From Parasedimentitalea denitrificans (GTDB lineage Bacteria; Pseudomonadota; Alphaproteobacteria; Rhodobacterales; Rhodobacteraceae), in NCBI RefSeq assembly GCF_011813015.1, contig NZ_QHLQ01000008.1, positions 62,001 through 126,000 of the forward strand: a stretch of DNA of 64,000 bases. The letters run 5' to 3'. This document shows, one piece after another, positions 1 to 9,007 of the stretch; positions within the stretch are counted from its first letter, which is position 1, and every line of letters starts with the position of its first letter. The position numbers were made by a program, and so were the translations under genes. The notes under the pieces were generated by a model. The model did no database searches and was not told the DNA's origin. It saw only the letters and a list, made by a program, of their open reading frames with translations.

Positions 1-196
1 TGGTTTCATCGCCGCCTTCAACCACGCCTGAAACAGGTGGTTGCAACCCGGCAATGGTACGCAACAGGGTGGTTTTACCGATCCCATTGGGACCACGCAA
101 AATCAACGCCTGCCCAGGCTCAAGCGAAAAGCTCAATCCCTCCAGCACCGCAACGCCACCACGGGCGATACACAGATCCGAAATCGTCAGACTCAT
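1..196 (-). CDS. ccmA: heme exporter ATP-binding protein CcmA (partial, N-terminal 65 residues)
   Basis: Only the first 65 codons lie in the window; the gene runs off the left edge. The start is the ATG at 194-196 on the minus strand. The fragment reads as an ABC ATPase N-terminus with a Walker A motif GPNGIGKTT at residues 35-43 followed by LLRTIAGLQPP, a wording typical of CcmA, the ATPase of the CcmAB exporter that acts in cytochrome c maturation. Location supports this: in Rhodobacterales the ccmABCDG cluster commonly follows the secDF genes on the same strand, as here. Walker B and signature motifs are outside the window, so identification rests on Walker A, its context and synteny. Another small ABC ATPase is possible but less likely. 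Confidence 0.8.
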   Translation of the reverse strand, partial: MSLTISDLCIARGGVAVLEGLSFSLEPGQALILRGPNGIGKTTLLRTIAGLQPPVSGVVEGGDET

Positions 197-264
197 CTAA
201 ACCGCTATTCCCTTTTGCCTGTAGCGACATAAAGCGCAAAGTATTGCCGGGTCTTTGCGGCAGA

Positions 265-621
265 TCAAGTTACAGGCAAGGCGGCCATAGCAATGCGACG
301 CCCCTCGGATAGCAGGATATTATAGGTCCGGCAGGCAGCAGGTGAATTCATCACTTCATAGCCAATTTCGGCCTCTTCCAGGGCCTCTTTCAGCTCGGAA
401 GGTACATAGGCAATCTCAGCCCCGGTGCCGATGAACAGCACATCGATGTCTTCCGCCAATGCAAGTAGCGGCGCAGTATCCGCATACCCATCCCATACGC
501 TCGTGCCCTTGGGGCCGGTCAAAACTGCCCCGTGGTACAGCTCACCGCCAACGCGGAAAAAGCCGGGGCCATAGCTATCGACAGGAGTGCCGTCCGTAAA
601 GGTAACTTCGTTTAGGCGCAT
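265..621 (-). CDS. Mth938-like domain protein (DUF498 family)
   Basis: A 118-residue soluble protein of the Mth938/NDUFAF3-like fold (old DUF498). Near the N-terminus it has a phrase SYGPGFFRVGG and in the middle VLFIGTGAE, both typical of the family. Bacterial members have no established biochemical activity; the mitochondrial relative NDUFAF3 helps assemble complex I. I place the start at the ATG at 621, because an AGGAG lies 6 bases upstream; a GTG one codon earlier is too close to that site. The gene sits 12 bases after the TauE-like gene and before ccmA, in the secDF operon, so it is probably co-transcribed with export and cytochrome assembly genes. Its role there is not known. Confidence 0.85.
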   Translation of the reverse strand: MRLNEVTFTDGTPVDSYGPGFFRVGGELYHGAVLTGPKGTSVWDGYADTAPLLALAEDIDVLFIGTGAEIAYVPSELKEALEEAEIGYEVMNSPAACRTYNILLSEGRRIAMAALPVT

Positions 622-633
622 CACAGGCTCCTG

Positions 634-1386
634 TTAGTCAAAAAGTGGCAGCCCCGAGACCACCGCAAGCGCAATAACCGAATAGGCCGACACGCGATAG
701 AAACGCTCTAGCTTGGGATCAAACAGAGACTGGCCAATCAGGGTGGTCACCAGATACGGCAGCGACAACAACAGCGCAATAGCGAGCGGCACAAGGGTTA
801 CCTGACCACTGACAAACAATCCTGTCGTGATGATGATGTCAGTTGCTGCCAGGAACAGAATGGTATTGGCGCGAACCGCCTGTGCACTTCGGGCATTGGC
901 CAGATAAAAGATGATGACTACCGGACCCGTCAGGCCGGTCAGCCCCCCGATGGTTCCGCCTGCGCCACCAATGGCGAAACGCCCCGGCCAGCCCAGGCGT
1001 CCATGCCAGCGCCAGCCTGTTACCACCGCCAGCAAAGTCAGCGAGACAACAACAGTTACGATCCAGCGAATGGTCATAGCGTCTAGCTGGCTCAGCAGCC
1101 ACAGCCCAAGGGGCACCGTCACCATCGCCGACAGCGATAGGGCTGCCACTTCGCCCCTATCCGCTATTTTCCAGGCACCGGGGACCAAGGCAATGGTGCT
1201 GAAAATACCTGTTGTGGCGATGACCAAAATAACCTCGGCTGGGGGCAGAAACATCCCCGCCACGGGCACAAAGATCATCGCGGTGCCAAAACCAGTGAAG
1301 CCGCGGACAATGCCCGCGGCTGCAATTGTTAAAACCATCCATATCAGCCCCGGAGTTTCCAGGGCTGCATACAGAACATCAAGCAT
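634..1386 (-). CDS. TauE/SafE family integral membrane permease
   Basis: A 250-residue protein with about eight hydrophobic segments and the two-fold pattern of the TauE/SafE (old DUF81) family: a glycine-rich turn RGFTGFG at residues 28-34 is echoed by GGLTGLTGP around 147-155. The family exports sulfite, sulfoacetate or other organosulfur anions in some members, but substrate cannot be read from this sequence. The ATG lies inside the last codons of secF (8-base overlap, ATGCTTGA), which implies translational coupling with secF. It is an unusual passenger in a secDF-ccm cluster and may serve a sulfur or redox need of cytochrome maturation, but that is only inference. Confidence 0.85.
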   Translation of the reverse strand: MLDVLYAALETPGLIWMVLTIAAAGIVRGFTGFGTAMIFVPVAGMFLPPAEVILVIATTGIFSTIALVPGAWKIADRGEVAALSLSAMVTVPLGLWLLSQLDAMTIRWIVTVVVSLTLLAVVTGWRWHGRLGWPGRFAIGGAGGTIGGLTGLTGPVVIIFYLANARSAQAVRANTILFLAATDIIITTGLFVSGQVTLVPLAIALLLSLPYLVTTLIGQSLFDPKLERFYRVSAYSVIALAVVSGLPLFD

Positions 1387-2347
1387 CGATATTGGCGAAC
1401 TGGTTGCCTGTGGTGTTGGTTGGCTTGGACCAGTCGCGCTTTACGCCCAGGTACAGCAGAATGGTCGATGCAACAAAGACCGACGAGTAAGTCCCGACAA
1501 TCACACCCCAGATCATGGCAAAAACAAAGCCACGGATCACATCGCCGCCCAGAACATAGAGCGAGATCAGCGCCAGCAAGGTGGTAACAGAGGTCATCAC
1601 GGTACGTGACAGGGTTTCGTTGATCGACAGGTTCAGAACCTCGGCCAGTGTCTTTTTCTTGTACTTGCGCAGGTTCTCGCGAACCCGGTCAAACACAACC
1701 ACAGTATCGTTCAACGAGTAGCCAACGATGGTCAGCAGCGCCGCGATAATCGCCAGATCAAACTTGATCTGCAGTTCCGAAAACACACCAATGGTCAGCA
1801 CCACGTCGTGTACCAGTGCGGCAACGGCGCCTAGCGCAAACTGCCATTCAAACCGCAGCCAGATGTAGATCAGAACAGCCGCAATCGCCAGAACCACCGC
1901 TAGAACAGCCGTTTGTACCAACTCACCCGAAACCTTGGGGCCTACGGATTCGACGGACACAAATTTGATGCCCGGCGCAACCGTATCGAGTGTTGTCTTA
2001 ATGGTTTCGATCACTTCACCAGAAATGGCCTCACCATCAGCCTGCGCCTGAATACGGATCATCGCAACGTGCTGATCTTCTTCAAAGGTTGGGTCAAACA
2101 CCTCGGTGATCGAGACATCGCCCAGCTCAAGCGTGTCGATGGCGCCGCGATAGGCACCGACATCCACGGCTTGGGTGCTTTCGGTCCGGATAGTTGTACC
2201 ACCCCGGAAGTCGATACCAAAGTTCAGCCCCTGATACAGGAAGGAGGCAAGGCCAACCACCATCATCAAGGCTGAAATCCCCAGCCACAGCTTCCACTTG
2301 CCAAAGAAATCAAACGAGGTTTCTGCGGGAACTAACTTAAGTCTCAT
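1379..2347 (-). CDS. secF: protein translocase subunit SecF
   Basis: A 322-residue SecF, the partner of SecD in the accessory complex that uses proton motive force to help SecYEG release proteins on the periplasmic side. Visible hallmarks are the first transmembrane segment (about 20-38), the motif GIDFRGG at 44-50, a periplasmic domain to about 140, five further membrane spans, and GYSLNDTVVVFDRVREN at 209-225 after the fourth. I chose the ATG at 2347: it follows the secD stop by one base and has a GAGGTG 5 bases upstream. A longer reading begins 12 codons earlier inside secD but has no comparable site. Length and motifs are normal. Confidence 0.97.
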   Translation of the reverse strand: MRLKLVPAETSFDFFGKWKLWLGISALMMVVGLASFLYQGLNFGIDFRGGTTIRTESTQAVDVGAYRGAIDTLELGDVSITEVFDPTFEEDQHVAMIRIQAQADGEAISGEVIETIKTTLDTVAPGIKFVSVESVGPKVSGELVQTAVLAVVLAIAAVLIYIWLRFEWQFALGAVAALVHDVVLTIGVFSELQIKFDLAIIAALLTIVGYSLNDTVVVFDRVRENLRKYKKKTLAEVLNLSINETLSRTVMTSVTTLLALISLYVLGGDVIRGFVFAMIWGVIVGTYSSVFVASTILLYLGVKRDWSKPTNTTGNQFANIDA

Positions 2348-2348
2348 C

Positions 2349-4010
2349 TTACACCTCGATCGTTTTTGGACGGCGGCGTTCAAACCACATGATAATCATC
2401 ACACGGGTCACAAAGATCGCTGTGAACACTGAAGTCATAATGCCCAGTCCCAAAGTAATGGCAAAGCCACGCACCGGGCCGGAGCCCATGGCGAACAGGA
2501 TTACAGCAGTGATGAATGTGGTCACGTTGGCATCCAGAATCGCGCTCAGCGCCTTGGAGTAGCCTTCCTCGATAGAGCGCGCCGGACCACGGCCCGCCTT
2601 TAGCTCTTCGCGGATACGTTCAAACACCAGCACGTTGGCATCCACCGCCATACCAACGGTCAACACGATACCAGCAATACCCGGCAGCGTCAGCGTGCCA
2701 CCGATCAGGCTCAGCATGCCAAAGATCAGCGCAATGTTTAGGATCAGCGCGACATTAGCAAAGACACCAAACAACCCATAGCTCAGCATCATGAAGACCA
2801 GAACCGCAACGAAGGCAACGATCGTAGCGATCTTACCCGCATCGATGCTGTCTTGTCCCAACTCTGGGCCGATGGTCCGCTCTTCCAGAAACTCCAGCCC
2901 GGCAGGCAATGCACCTGCACGCAGCAGAACAGCCAAGTTGGTGCTTTCCTCGATGGTAAAGTTACCAGTGATAATGCCCGAACCACCCGGAATATGCGAT
3001 TGGATCACAGGCGCCGAAACCACCTCGTCATCCAGAACGATAGCAAACGGAGAACCGATGTTTTCGGCTGTGTAGTCACCAAAACGACGTGCACCGGAGG
3101 TGTTGAAACGGAAGTTCACCGCCGGGCGACCGTTCTGGTCAAACGCTGGCTGCGCATCAACCAGATCTTCACCAGTAACAACAGGCGCGCTTTCAATAGT
3201 GAAATAAACACCTGGTTCATCCAGCGACGGAACAACCTTGTTGCCCACACCGGGGTTGGCATCCGCATCTGATCCACGGCTTACGACAGGGCTGAACGTC
3301 AGCTGAGCAGTGGTGCCAATGATCTTTTTCAATTCGGACGCGGAACCAATACCCGGCACCTGAATCAGAATACGATCAACGCCTTGGCGCTGAATGGTTG
3401 GCTCTCGTGTGCCAACCTCATCGATCCGACGACGCACAATTTCTAGCGACTGACGAACCGTACGATCATCCGAGGCCAGCCGTTCAGCGCCAGACAGTTG
3501 AATTGTCAGGATGTCGCCATCCGCTGACGCTTCGATGTCCATTGAACCCGCACCGGTCAGGCTGGTGACTGGGGTGGCAAGGCCACGCACCAATTCCAGC
3601 GCCCGGCTCATGCCTTCGGGCTTGGAAATTTTCAGAAGAATCTGATCATCCGGGCCCGGCTGACGGCGAAATGTTCCCAATGTGCTACGTTCGGGGCGCA
3701 ATACGTCACGCACCTCTGGCCACATGGCATCCATGCGCGCAGCATAAACATCACCGACCTTTACCTCGGCCAGCAAATGCGCACCACCGCGCAGGTCCAG
3801 CCCAAGGTTCACCAGCGACGATGGCATCCAGGATGGCCACTGGTTTACAATTTCCAGCCGCTCGGGTGTTTCACCCTTTGCGACAATTTCGATGGCCGCA
3901 TCGTTGGCCTGTTCGACACGCGTATAGAACGCATTTGGCAGGGCAAGCAGCAGGCCGGTCACACAGACCAGCCAAATCAGCACCCTCTTCCAGAGATCAA
4001 TTTGCAGCAT
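2349..4010 (-). CDS. secD: protein translocase subunit SecD
   Basis: A 553-residue SecD of normal length. The N-terminal membrane span is at about residues 10-27, followed by GLDLRGG at 70-76, a large periplasmic region (P1 with beta-rich head, about 80-380), and a block of five membrane segments from about 390 containing VGMAVDANVLVFERIREE, the conserved loop that carries the functionally important aspartate and arginine of RND-like Sec components. It works with SecF and YajC in late steps of Sec export. The gene lies 33 bases after yajC and one base before the secF start, so yajC-secD-secF form a tight operon. Confidence 0.97.
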   Translation of the reverse strand: MLQIDLWKRVLIWLVCVTGLLLALPNAFYTRVEQANDAAIEIVAKGETPERLEIVNQWPSWMPSSLVNLGLDLRGGAHLLAEVKVGDVYAARMDAMWPEVRDVLRPERSTLGTFRRQPGPDDQILLKISKPEGMSRALELVRGLATPVTSLTGAGSMDIEASADGDILTIQLSGAERLASDDRTVRQSLEIVRRRIDEVGTREPTIQRQGVDRILIQVPGIGSASELKKIIGTTAQLTFSPVVSRGSDADANPGVGNKVVPSLDEPGVYFTIESAPVVTGEDLVDAQPAFDQNGRPAVNFRFNTSGARRFGDYTAENIGSPFAIVLDDEVVSAPVIQSHIPGGSGIITGNFTIEESTNLAVLLRAGALPAGLEFLEERTIGPELGQDSIDAGKIATIVAFVAVLVFMMLSYGLFGVFANVALILNIALIFGMLSLIGGTLTLPGIAGIVLTVGMAVDANVLVFERIREELKAGRGPARSIEEGYSKALSAILDANVTTFITAVILFAMGSGPVRGFAITLGLGIMTSVFTAIFVTRVMIIMWFERRRPKTIEV

Positions 4011-4043
4011 TGCCCTGCCTTTATTGTTATTTACGTCAGTGGC

Positions 4044-4328
4044 TTAAGCCGCAGGCTCGGTCTTGTTCAGAACCTGAGCGATGGTCGCTTTAATTACACG
4101 AACCTTGACGCCTTCAGCGATTTCAACTTCGATTTCGCCATCTTCCTTGACCTTGGCAACCTTGCCGATCAAACCGCCCTGCGTGATCACCTGATCACCA
4201 CGACGCAGCGCATCAACCATCGATTTGTGCTCTTTCATCTTCTTCTGCTGTGGGCGGATCAACAGCATGTACATGATAGCAAAGATCAGAATAAGTGGCA
4301 GAAACTGGCCAAGTGCGCCTGCGTCCAT
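4044..4328 (-). CDS. yajC: preprotein translocase subunit YajC
   Basis: A 94-residue single-span membrane protein. One transmembrane helix occupies about residues 8-24 and is followed by the family phrase IRPQQKKMKEHKSM and then VITQGGLIGKV, the short cytoplasmic beta domain of YajC. YajC binds SecDF and YidC. The ATG at 4328 is preceded by AAGGA at an 8-base spacing. It is the first gene of the minus-strand operon yajC-secD-secF; the promoter must lie in the 190-base gap towards the divergent mechanosensitive channel gene, where I see no clear box. Confidence 0.96.
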   Translation of the reverse strand: MDAGALGQFLPLILIFAIMYMLLIRPQQKKMKEHKSMVDALRRGDQVITQGGLIGKVAKVKEDGEIEVEIAEGVKVRVIKATIAQVLNKTEPAA

Positions 4329-4518
4329 TGGGGTATTCCTTTTGTTAAGGTCACGCCATAATCAGCGTAAAATTCGCTGGCGAACCTATGCGCTGAATAC
4401 CAGCTTTGCAAGGTGACGCAGGCCTCCAAACCGCTGTAAAATAACCTGCCCCTATGTTCCGCTTGGGCTAGCCAAGTTTGATTTGGCGAATATAGTCGTT
4501 CTCAAGGGGATTTTATCA

Positions 4519-6162
4519 ATGATGTCATTAGTTATACGCGTGCTTTCCTATTTCGGATTATGCCTTGCTCTGCTTACTCCACCCATTGCGCAGGCTCAGG
4601 CCAAGGCACCAGAAAACCAGCACACCGAAGAAACGGCCCCTGCGGATGACGGCGTTTTCCGCGCACCAGTCATCGTTGATGGGGTTGAACTGTTCTTGGT
4701 CCGTGGTTCAACCGCACTCCCCGGAACCGAGCGAGCAGAGATGGTTGCAAGCCGTATCGTTGCGGTCGCAGTATCCAACACATCGAAAACTGTTGATGTT
4801 ACCTTCAACTCCGTCGAACTCGGCGAAGAGATTTTGGCAGATGGTGAAATGATCACCATCGTAACTGCTGAAGATGCGGATTTGGAACGGCTCAGTCCGG
4901 CGGTTTTGACCAAACTGCAAGGGGACGCCATTCGTCACGCAATCATTGCCTATCGCTCGGCAAGAACCAAGGAAGCCCGCGTGCATTCCATTGTTGTGGT
5001 TGCAGCGTGGACGTTAACCTTCATTGCACTTACAACCCTGATTTTTTGGCTTCGGCGTCGCCTCAAAACCCTAATCAACACTTTGGTTCAACGGCATTTT
5101 GCCTCGGTCGAAAGCGCCACCAATTCCCATGTCCAGGCAGATGCTATCGCCGCGCTGATCCGCTTCGGGGTCAATTTCGTACTGTTTTCGATCCTGTTCT
5201 TGGGCGTCTATTACTACCTGTCGCTCATCCTGCTTTCCTTTGCTGAAACGAGATATGTGGCGCAACTGCTGCTAACCTATGTCACCAAGCCAGTCCTGAA
5301 TATCTTGGTTGGGTTCTTCCTCTACATCCCCAACTTGATCACCCTGGCCATCATCGCCTTTCTCACCTCCTACATCATCAAAGGCCTGCGGGTGTTCTTT
5401 GATGCTGTTGAGGCGGGAACTTTTGTGATTGGTGATTTTGAACGACACTGGGTCAATCCTACCTTCAACATCGTGCGTGGTGTGTTGATCCTGATCGCCA
5501 TCGTCTTTGCCTTTCCCTATATGCCTGGATCAGACTCGGCTGCGTTTCAGGGGTTAACCCTACTGGTCGGCGCAATGCTTTCGCTGGGTGCCAATTCCGT
5601 AGTTAGCAATCTGCTGTCCGGCCTATTCGTCATCTATCGCCGCTCCACCAGCATCGGCGACCGCATCAAAATAGGCGAGCACACCGGCGATGTCGTGCAG
5701 ATCAAACTGATGGAAACCCACCTGAAATCGATCAAGAACGAACTGATCTCGATCCCCAACGCACAGCTGTTGAACTCAGAAGTGATCAACTACTCCAAGA
5801 AAATCGACGGCAACGGCCTGCTGCTGCACACCACCGTCGGCATCGGGTATGAGGAAACCCCCGCCAAGATCGAGGCAATGCTAATTGAGGCCGCCCGCCG
5901 CACCAAAGACCTCAAGACCCGCCCAGCCCCATTCGTGCTCTGGGCCGGGCTGGCGGATTACGCGATCAACTACCAAATCAACGCCTACACCACCCGAGGC
6001 GCATCAATCCCGCGCATCAAGTCTGACTTGCACAAGCACATCGTCGCGGTATTCAACGAGAACAAAGTCCAGATCATGACCCCCAGCTACATCGCCGACA
6101 CCGAAGAGCCAAAGATTGCCGAGAATGAGTGGGATGGGGAACTTGCTGGAGATAATGGCTAA
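4519..6162 (+). CDS. MscS-family mechanosensitive channel with N-terminal extension
   Basis: A 547-residue inner-membrane protein, about twice the length of E. coli MscS. A signal peptide (about residues 1-27, ending AQAQA) and a periplasmic domain to about 150 come first, then several membrane spans at roughly 156-177, 216-243, 250-293 and 313-338. The MscS core follows: a glycine/alanine-rich pore helix with LVGAMLSLGANSVVSNLL near 350-367 and the beta domain with SIGDRIKIGEHTGDV. Such channels release solutes on hypo-osmotic shock. I chose the ATG at 4519 because AAGGGGA lies 8 bases upstream and the signal peptide starts there; a TTG 12 codons earlier has neither. The gene stands alone. 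Confidence 0.9.
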   Translation: MMSLVIRVLSYFGLCLALLTPPIAQAQAKAPENQHTEETAPADDGVFRAPVIVDGVELFLVRGSTALPGTERAEMVASRIVAVAVSNTSKTVDVTFNSVELGEEILADGEMITIVTAEDADLERLSPAVLTKLQGDAIRHAIIAYRSARTKEARVHSIVVVAAWTLTFIALTTLIFWLRRRLKTLINTLVQRHFASVESATNSHVQADAIAALIRFGVNFVLFSILFLGVYYYLSLILLSFAETRYVAQLLLTYVTKPVLNILVGFFLYIPNLITLAIIAFLTSYIIKGLRVFFDAVEAGTFVIGDFERHWVNPTFNIVRGVLILIAIVFAFPYMPGSDSAAFQGLTLLVGAMLSLGANSVVSNLLSGLFVIYRRSTSIGDRIKIGEHTGDVVQIKLMETHLKSIKNELISIPNAQLLNSEVINYSKKIDGNGLLLHTTVGIGYEETPAKIEAMLIEAARRTKDLKTRPAPFVLWAGLADYAINYQINAYTTRGASIPRIKSDLHKHIVAVFNENKVQIMTPSYIADTEEPKIAENEWDGELAGDNG

Positions 6163-6184
6163 GGTCATCATTCTCTGAACTTTC

Positions 6185-6263
6185 GCCCGGCGAAACGCCG
6201 GGCAGCGCCCGACCGCCCCCATGGGCGGGCGCTTCGCTTCCGCCCGCGGTCAGGCACTGCCCC
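6185..6263 (+). repeat. dispersed palindromic repeat, copy 1
   Basis: In the 309-base gap between the channel gene and serS there is a compact structured element. It opens with a perfect hairpin GCCCGGCG-AAA-CGCCGGGC (6185-6203), continues with GCGCCCGACC, has a second hairpin CCGCCC-CCAT-GGGCGG, then GGCGCTTCGC, and ends with GGTCAGGCACTGCCC. The same order of blocks occurs in opposite orientation at 29193-29298, so this is a repeat family and not just a terminator, though the first hairpin may also stop transcription of the channel gene. The rest of the gap (6264-6456) shows no gene. Confidence 0.65.
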
Positions 6264-6471
6264 AATGTCGCGCGAAATAGCAAAAGGTCTATTACGCCCA
6301 GTTCGCAACACTCGCCGCGCGCCCAGCTCACCCCATCTTAACGCCCCAGCTTTAGGTTCTGTGCCAAATTCCCTCACCCGATGCGTGAACCCTTCAGCTC
6401 CCCTTCCCCTTTGCCCCTTGCTGCGGCATATGATGAACCAGTGATTCAAAACCGTCCAAGGAGACGACCCA

Positions 6472-7764
6472 ATGCATGACATCCGCGCGATCCGTGAAAA
6501 CCCTGCCGATTTCGACGCCGCTCTGGCGCGGCGTGGGGATGCGGGCATGTCATCCGAGATCCTCGCTCTGGACGCCGCCCGCCGGGGTAAGATCCAGGCG
6601 GCTGAAACCGCTCAGGCCGAGCAGAAGAAAGCGTCTAAGGAAGTGGGCGCGGCCAAGGGTCGTGGCGATGACGCCGAATTTGAACGCCTGCGCGCGCTGG
6701 TGTCCGAAAAGAAAACCGAAATTGCGACCATGCAAAACGAGGCCAAAGAGCTGGACGCTCAGTTGACCGACATGCTGGCCCGCATCCCCAACTTGCCTGC
6801 CGCCGATGTGCCCGAAGGCGCGGACGAGGACGACAATGTCGAGGTCAGCCGCTGGGGTACCCCGGTTGATCTGCCTATTGCCGCGAAAGAGCACTTTGAC
6901 ATCACCGGCGTCACCGCCTCGATGGATTTTGGTACAGCCGCCAAAACATCGGGCAGCCGTTTTGTGATGCTCAAGGGCGCTGTGGCCCGTGTGCACCGCG
7001 CGCTCGGCCAGTTCATGATCGACACCCATGTGGACAAGAACGGCCTGACCGAGATCAACACACCCGTATTGGTGCGCGACGAGGCGATGTATGGCACAGA
7101 TAAATTGCCCAAGTTCGCCGAAGACAGCTATCAGACCACCAATGGCTGGTGGCTGATTTCGACCTCGGAAATTCCTCTGACCTATTCGGTGGGTGAGGAA
7201 ACTCTGGACGAAAGCGCCCTGCCCATCCGCATGACCGCGCATTCATTGTGTTTCCGGTCCGAGGCTGGTTCTGCCGGGCGCGACACATCCGGCATGCTGC
7301 GCCAGCACCAGTTCGAAAAGGTCGAAATGGTTTCGGTCACCCATCCGGACAAGTCGGATGACGAGCAAAAGCGCATGCTGCGCTGTGCCGAGGATATTCT
7401 GGAGCAGTTGGGCATCCCTTACCGTACCGTGATCCTGTGCACCGGCGACATGGGCTTTGGCGCCCGCCGCACCTATGACATCGAGGCTTGGCTCCCCGGT
7501 CAGAACGCCTACCGCGAGATCTCGTCTGTCTCGACCACAGGCGAGTTTCAGGCCCGCCGCATGAATGGCCGCTTCAAACCAACCGAGGGTGGCAAGCCCG
7601 AGTTTGTGCACACATTGAACGGATCTGGTCTTGCTGTTGGCCGCTGCCTGATTGCGGTGCTAGAGAATGGCCAGCAGGAAGATGGCTCGGTCAAACTGCC
7701 CGAGGTTCTGGCGCCATATCTAGGTGGCAAGCTGACACTGACCGCTGACGGCGTGTTGGCCTAA
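6472..7764 (+). CDS. serS: seryl-tRNA synthetase
   Basis: A 430-residue class II aminoacyl-tRNA synthetase that charges tRNA-Ser (and tRNA-Sec where present). The N-terminal antiparallel coiled coil spans about residues 30-105 and binds the tRNA variable arm. The catalytic domain shows TSEIPLT at 231-237, motif 2 from FRSEAG (261) to [10 protein letters not shown] (ending about 286), and motif 3 with GSGLAVGR near 384. An AAGGAG lies about 9 bases before the ATG. The gene appears to be a single transcription unit followed by a GC-rich hairpin. Length and motifs are ordinary. Confidence 0.98.
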   Translation: MHDIRAIRENPADFDAALARRGDAGMSSEILALDAARRGKIQAAETAQAEQKKASKEVGAAKGRGDDAEFERLRALVSEKKTEIATMQNEAKELDAQLTDMLARIPNLPAADVPEGADEDDNVEVSRWGTPVDLPIAAKEHFDITGVTASMDFGTAAKTSGSRFVMLKGAVARVHRALGQFMIDTHVDKNGLTEINTPVLVRDEAMYGTDKLPKFAEDSYQTTNGWWLISTSEIPLTYSVGEETLDESALPIRMTAHSLCFRSEAGSAGRDTSGMLRQHQFEKVEMVSVTHPDKSDDEQKRMLRCAEDILEQLGIPYRTVILCTGDMGFGARRTYDIEAWLPGQNAYREISSVSTTGEFQARRMNGRFKPTEGGKPEFVHTLNGSGLAVGRCLIAVLENGQQEDGSVKLPEVLAPYLGGKLTLTADGVLA

Positions 7765-7769
7765 GAAAA

Positions 7770-7832
7770 ACAGCCCGGCGATGCGCCGGGCAGACTAAAC
7801 GCCTGGCCATCCATCTGGCAGGTCAGGCGTTA
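7770..7832 (+). terminator. paired hairpins after serS
   Basis: Directly after the serS stop codon comes GCCCGGCG-ATG-CGCCGGGC, an 8-bp stem with a 3-base loop, identical in its arms to the first hairpin of the repeat at 6185. A second inverted repeat follows, with outer arms AACGCCTG and CAGGCGTT (about 7799-7832). Neither has a long T run, so termination efficiency is uncertain. The serS gene and the desaturase gene converge here, so the structures may act on both transcripts. Confidence 0.55.
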
Positions 7833-7834
7833 TT

Positions 7835-7850
7835 GTAACCCATGGGTTAC
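7835..7850. repeat. 16-bp perfect palindrome GTAACCCATGGGTTAC, copy 1
   Basis: A perfect 16-base palindrome overlaps the last codons of the desaturase gene (its stop codon is within the right arm). The identical 16 bases occur once more in the window at 37336-37351, in an intergenic region. It could be a dispersed repeat end or a binding site for a dimeric protein; nothing in the sequence decides this. Confidence 0.6.
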
Positions 7851-8851
7851 TTTGGAAACGGCACCAGCCGGTTCCGCTCTTCATCCCACAGCTTTAACCC
7901 CAAGGCCCGAACCGCCTCGGGGAATTTGATCCGCCGTGGCGCGACCTCGGGTGGTAGGCTGTGGTGGCATTCACGCAGCCGATACGACGGAATGCGCGCG
8001 TTTAGGTGATGCACATCATGCAGGGTGATCCCGGCCACCATCATGTCAAAGAACCAGCCAAAATCGAGACAGGACGACCCCTGAATAGCCGCCACATGCG
8101 GATCCAGATCAGGGCGGCGATCCCAATAGGTGTCCTCAAAATTATGTTGCAGATAGACCAGAAACACACCGATCATACCTCCCAGAAATGAGAACCCCAG
8201 CCAGATCCATAACCCTGTCATACCACCCAGCGCATATAGAATCCCAAGGAACACAAGAATCGACAAATTGTGCAACAACACGCCCGTGACACCAAACCGC
8301 GTCGTGTTCTTGGGCCAGCGATACCGGATGAAATAGGTGAATGCCGACCCTACCGGCACCAGCACAAACGGATTGCGATACAACCGATACATAAGCCGCT
8401 GCCAGAAACCTGCCTGCTGCCATTCAGCCAGAGTCATAGTGTTGATCTCACCCGTTTCGCGGTGCTCTAGGTTGCCAATATTAGCATGATGCAAGTTATG
8501 ATTTTGCTTCATCACCTCAAACGGGGCAAAGGTGAAAGGCGACAAAACGTGCCCGGCCAGCTCATTCTGTGCACGGGTTTCAAATAGGGAATGGTGCCCA
8601 GTGTCATGCTGTAAAACGTACAACCTCACCGCCGAGAAGGCATGCACCACCCCGGCAGGCAGCATCAGATACCATTGATCTGCAAAGTGAATAGCCAGCC
8701 AGAGCGACAGAAAGTACACCGCAAAAGTTCCAAAATAGCTCAACGAAGCAAGCCGGTTATCCTTGTCGCAAAATTGGCGCGTATGTTCTCTTAGATCCAT
8801 ATAAAGGCCCATAAATGTGTTCTGTAACGCCCTGATGAAAAACCAAGGCAT
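7847..8851 (-). CDS. membrane fatty acid desaturase
   Basis: A 334-residue integral membrane di-iron desaturase. The three histidine boxes that bind the two irons are complete: HDTGHH at residues 82-87, HNLHH at 118-122 and HDVHH at 278-282, with hydrophobic segments between them at about 40-75, 155-180 and 195-235. Such enzymes put double bonds into acyl chains of membrane lipids, and the box pattern is like delta-12/omega-6 type bacterial desaturases, but regiospecificity cannot be read here. The start is uncertain: the first ATG at 8851 has no clear ribosome site, and ATGs at residues 14 and 18 are alternatives that leave the whole enzyme intact. It stands alone downstream of der. Confidence 0.85.
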   Translation of the reverse strand: MPWFFIRALQNTFMGLYMDLREHTRQFCDKDNRLASLSYFGTFAVYFLSLWLAIHFADQWYLMLPAGVVHAFSAVRLYVLQHDTGHHSLFETRAQNELAGHVLSPFTFAPFEVMKQNHNLHHANIGNLEHRETGEINTMTLAEWQQAGFWQRLMYRLYRNPFVLVPVGSAFTYFIRYRWPKNTTRFGVTGVLLHNLSILVFLGILYALGGMTGLWIWLGFSFLGGMIGVFLVYLQHNFEDTYWDRRPDLDPHVAAIQGSSCLDFGWFFDMMVAGITLHDVHHLNARIPSYRLRECHHSLPPEVAPRRIKFPEAVRALGLKLWDEERNRLVPFPK

Positions 8852-8947
8852 GGATAATTCAGTAAAAACCTAACGCCCTCTCGCACTAGAACAAGAGGTC
8901 AAACTGCTGAAATAGCAGTGTTGGGATTAAGCGTAGCGCAATACTTG

Positions 8948-8980
8948 AAAACAGAAAAGGCGGCCCATTTGGACCGCCTC
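8948..8980 (-). terminator. rho-independent terminator of the yfgM-bamB-der operon
   Basis: On the minus strand, just after der, GGCGGTCC-AAAT-GGGCCGCC forms an 8-bp stem (one G-T pair) with a 4-base loop and is followed by TTTTCTGTTTT. This is a textbook terminator and separates der from the desaturase gene. Confidence 0.88.
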
Positions 8981-9007
8981 AATTCTTGTAAGCTCAGATA
9001 GGCTGCA

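Noticed and set aside
911..1609. 232-codon plus-strand frame across secF and the TauE-like gene
   Set aside because: Spans the opposite strand of two well-supported genes and has no protein-like features.
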